From positions 1 to 6,255 of the forward strand of contig CAILON010000280.1 in assembly GCA_903835865.1 (NCBI GenBank): a stretch of 6,255 bases of DNA, written 5' to 3'. The first letter of the stretch is position 1. Each line of letters opens with the position of its first letter. Both the position numbers and the translations under genes were made by a program. The notes under the pieces are model-generated. The model made no database searches and was not told the origin of the DNA. It saw only the letters and a list, made by a program, of their open reading frames with translations. This DNA is from an uncultured beta proteobacterium (lineage in GTDB: Bacteria; Pseudomonadota; Gammaproteobacteria; Burkholderiales; Burkholderiaceae). Below are positions 4,348-6,255 of this stretch, piece by piece.

Positions 4348-6255
4348 ATGCCTAATACCAAGACCAAAAAACCAGTTAAACCAGTAAAAGCTGCTGCTAA
4401 ACCAGCACCAAAAGCAAAGACAACAGCTAAACCAGTTAAGGCCGCTGCAAAACCAGCGCCCAAAGCAAAGACTCCAGCTAAACCAGTAGCTAAAGCAAAA
4501 GCGCCTGTAAAGCCAGCGCCTAAAGCAAAGACACCAGCCAAGCCAGTTAAAGCTGCTGCTAAACCAGCTTCAAAAGCGAAGGTTGTCGCTAAACCAGCAG
4601 CTAAAGCGCCTGCTAAACCAGCGCCAAAAGCAAAGACACCAGCAAAGCCAGTTAAAGCTGCTGTAAAAGTTCCAGCTAAAGCGGTTAAAGCAGAAGCCAA
4701 AGTCGAGGCTCCCAAAAAAGGTAAAGTTGCTGCCCCAATAGTAGAGGAAGTAAAAGAGCTCAAAGGCAAAAAGGTTAAGGTTGCTGAAGTTGAGACTCCG
4801 GCAGTGGCAGAGGAAGAAAAGAAACGCGGTCGCAAAGCTAAAGCAGATGTACCTGCAGAAGGTGCGGAGCCAGTATTAACGGATCGTCAAAAAGCCCGTG
4901 AACGTAAGGCAAAAGAAAAAGCGCTCTTAAAAGAATTTGCAGCTCAACAGTTAGGTTCTGAAGAGCAGCAAGAGTTACGCCGTGCTCGCTTGAAGACCTT
5001 AATCAAGATGGGTATGTCCAAGGGTTACTTAACCCATGGTGAAATGAATGATGTGATGTCTGACGAGTTGTCTGATGCAGATGCATTAGAGACTTTGATC
5101 AGCTTATTAAATGACATTGGTATTACTGTTTACGAACAAGCTCCCGATGCGGAAACCTTAATTCTGTCTGACAGCACTGAGGCTGCAGCTTCTGAAGAGG
5201 AAGCTGAAGAAAAGGCTGAAGCAGCATTATCTACGGTGGATTCAGAATTTGGCCGTACTACTGATCCTGTGCGCATGTATATGCGCGAGATGGGAACGGT
5301 TGATTTGCTGACTCGCGAAGGCGAGATCGTTATTGCTAAAAAGATCGAAGCTGGCCTCAAAGATATGGTGATGGCTTTAGCTGCTTGCCCAGTCACGATT
5401 GGTGAAATCTTAAGCAACGTCGATAAGATTGCTAGCGGTGAAATAGAGATTGATCAATTTGTTGATGGCTTGGTTGATCCCAATGCAGAAGATATCAAGT
5501 TGGGACCAGAAGAGCCAGAAATCGATCCAGATGCTGAGGTGGGTGAAGAAGAGGGTGATGAAGAGGGCGGCGGCGGTGGCGCAGCAGCAACAGCTAACGC
5601 TAAGCAACTCGAAGAGTTAAAACAAATTTCTTTAGAGAAGTTTGCAATCGTTCGTACGCAAGCCGACAAGATGCGTCGTGCATTTGATAAGGATGGCTAT
5701 AACTGCCCAGCCTACATTAAGGCGCAAGATGCGATTCGTGCAGAGTTGCTTGGTTTCCGCTTGACAGCGAAGAGTGTTGAGAAGTTATGCGACACCATGC
5801 GTTCACAAGTAGACCAAGTATGGAAACTTGAGCGCGGCATTGTGAGTTTGTTGGTAGATAAAGTCGGCGTCAATCGTGGAGAAGTTTTAAAAGACTTCCC
5901 TAAGATGTCTATGAACCTCACTTGGACTGACAAATTACTCAAAGAGAATAAGCCCTACAGTGCGCTCTTGCAGCGTAACGTGCCTGCTGTTCAAGAACTT
6001 CAGCAGAAGTTAATTGATATTCAGACTCGCGTAGTGCTTCCACTTCCAGAATTAAAAGAAGTGAACAAGCAAATGACCGCAGGCGAGAAGCGTGCTCGTG
6101 AAGCGAAACGTGAGATGACTGTAGCCAACTTACGCTTAGTCATCTCGATTGCTAAGAAATATACCAACCGTGGCTTGCAGTTCTTGGATTTAATTCAAGA
6201 AGGCAATATTGGCTTGATGAAGGCAGTAGATAAGTTTGAATATCGTCGTGGTTAC
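4348..6255 (+). CDS. rpoD: RNA polymerase primary sigma factor RpoD (sigma-70), 3' end outside window
   Basis: RpoD directs RNA polymerase to housekeeping promoters. The window holds 636 codons without a stop, up to the EYRRGY of region 2. Residues 1 to about 170 are an extra N-terminal extension, lysine/alanine/proline-rich and then mixed charged. Region 1.1 follows (about 207-275, with [16 protein letters not shown] and [17 protein letters not shown]). Region 1.2 has [20 protein letters not shown] (303 onward). The non-conserved region (about 336-570) contains GFVDPNAE-like [10 protein letters not shown] and an acidic/glycine stretch at 392-411. Regions 2.1-2.2 include [20 protein letters not shown] and [23 protein letters not shown], the core-polymerase-binding part. 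Regions 2.3-4, which read the -10 and -35, are outside. The ATG at 4348 is the earliest possible start because an in-frame TAA immediately precedes it (4345-4347); its ribosome binding site is weak. It is the last gene of the cluster. Confidence 0.97.
   Translation, partial: MPNTKTKKPVKPVKAAAKPAPKAKTTAKPVKAAAKPAPKAKTPAKPVAKAKAPVKPAPKAKTPAKPVKAAAKPASKAKVVAKPAAKAPAKPAPKAKTPAKPVKAAVKVPAKAVKAEAKVEAPKKGKVAAPIVEEVKELKGKKVKVAEVETPAVAEEEKKRGRKAKADVPAEGAEPVLTDRQKARERKAKEKALLKEFAAQQLGSEEQQELRRARLKTLIKMGMSKGYLTHGEMNDVMSDELSDADALETLISLLNDIGITVYEQAPDAETLILSDSTEAAASEEEAEEKAEAALSTVDSEFGRTTDPVRMYMREMGTVDLLTREGEIVIAKKIEAGLKDMVMALAACPVTIGEILSNVDKIASGEIEIDQFVDGLVDPNAEDIKLGPEEPEIDPDAEVGEEEGDEEGGGGGAAATANAKQLEELKQISLEKFAIVRTQADKMRRAFDKDGYNCPAYIKAQDAIRAELLGFRLTAKSVEKLCDTMRSQVDQVWKLERGIVSLLVDKVGVNRGEVLKDFPKMSMNLTWTDKLLKENKPYSALLQRNVPAVQELQQKLIDIQTRVVLPLPELKEVNKQMTAGEKRAREAKREMTVANLRLVISIAKKYTNRGLQFLDLIQEGNIGLMKAVDKFEYRRGY
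4396..4662 (+). repeat. In-frame lysine/alanine/proline repeats in the RpoD N-terminus
   Basis: About five degenerate copies of a 16-21-residue unit, best represented by [17 protein letters not shown], start near residues 17, 34, 54, 71 and 89 of RpoD. Residues 1-115 contain 34 lysines and no aspartate or glutamate. Composition resembles histone-H1-like tails and AlgP-type repeats, which suggests a disordered, nucleic-acid-binding tail (inference). Codons within the repeats vary (gcg/gct/gca, cca/cct), so the array is not a very recent duplication. The opposite strand has a long open frame here that is an artefact of this composition. Confidence 0.85.

Noticed and set aside
4341..4835. A 164-codon open frame on the minus strand, rich in Gly, Ala, Leu and Phe, resembling a membrane or cell-wall repeat protein
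   Set aside because: It is exactly antisense to the lysine/alanine/proline repeats of RpoD; the repetitive codons keep the complementary frame open. No ribosome binding site or family resemblance.
5130..5942. Several minus-strand open frames of 65-95 codons within rpoD
   Set aside because: All are antisense to the continuous RpoD frame and show low-complexity serine/proline runs produced by its glutamate/glycine codons.

Overview
The window is a conserved bacterial housekeeping locus built around the macromolecular synthesis cluster (rpsU, dnaG, rpoD), with tsaD divergent to it and the end of a folE2 gene at the left edge. Gene order, the GatB/YqeY-domain gene between rpsU and dnaG, the DnaG N-terminus (IPQSF, NRVDIVDVV) and a long lysine/alanine/proline-rich N-terminal extension on RpoD all suggest a betaproteobacterium of the Burkholderiales. 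The moderate, AT-leaning base composition would fit a Polynucleobacter-like freshwater lineage. That placement is inference from protein similarity and composition; no search was run.

Layout, left to right. 1-158: C-terminal end of folE2 (+). 188-1273: tsaD (-), convergent with folE2 and separated from it by 29 bp with no visible terminator. 1274-1350: a 77-bp divergent control region with an extended -10 promoter for rpsU. 1351-1563: rpsU (+), followed by a strong intrinsic terminator at 1599-1631. 1684-2130: yqeY (+). 2181-4124: dnaG (+). 4125-4347: a 223-bp intergenic region holding candidate rpoD promoters. 4348-6255: rpoD (+), running off the right end in conserved region 2. No gene-free stretch exceeds 300 bp.

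The genes serve initiation of the three information processes: S21 in the small ribosomal subunit, primase for DNA replication, the primary sigma factor for transcription, plus TsaD for tRNA t6A37 modification. YqeY has a domain related to the tail of the GatB amidotransferase subunit and no certain role. Expression appears subdivided: rpsU is separated from yqeY by a terminator, and rpoD has its own upstream region. That region holds a heat-shock (sigma-32-like) promoter candidate, a perfect TATAAT, and a long leader.

I found no mobile element, CRISPR array, tRNA or rRNA, and no wholly new system. The points worth a second look are regulatory or low-complexity: a 22-bp-period triplet repeat across the dnaG stop codon that runs into the heat-shock promoter candidate, alternative pairings in the rpoD leader, a possible pseudoknot at the rpsU terminator, two perfect inverted repeats before yqeY and dnaG, and the repetitive, acid-free, lysine-rich N-terminus of RpoD.
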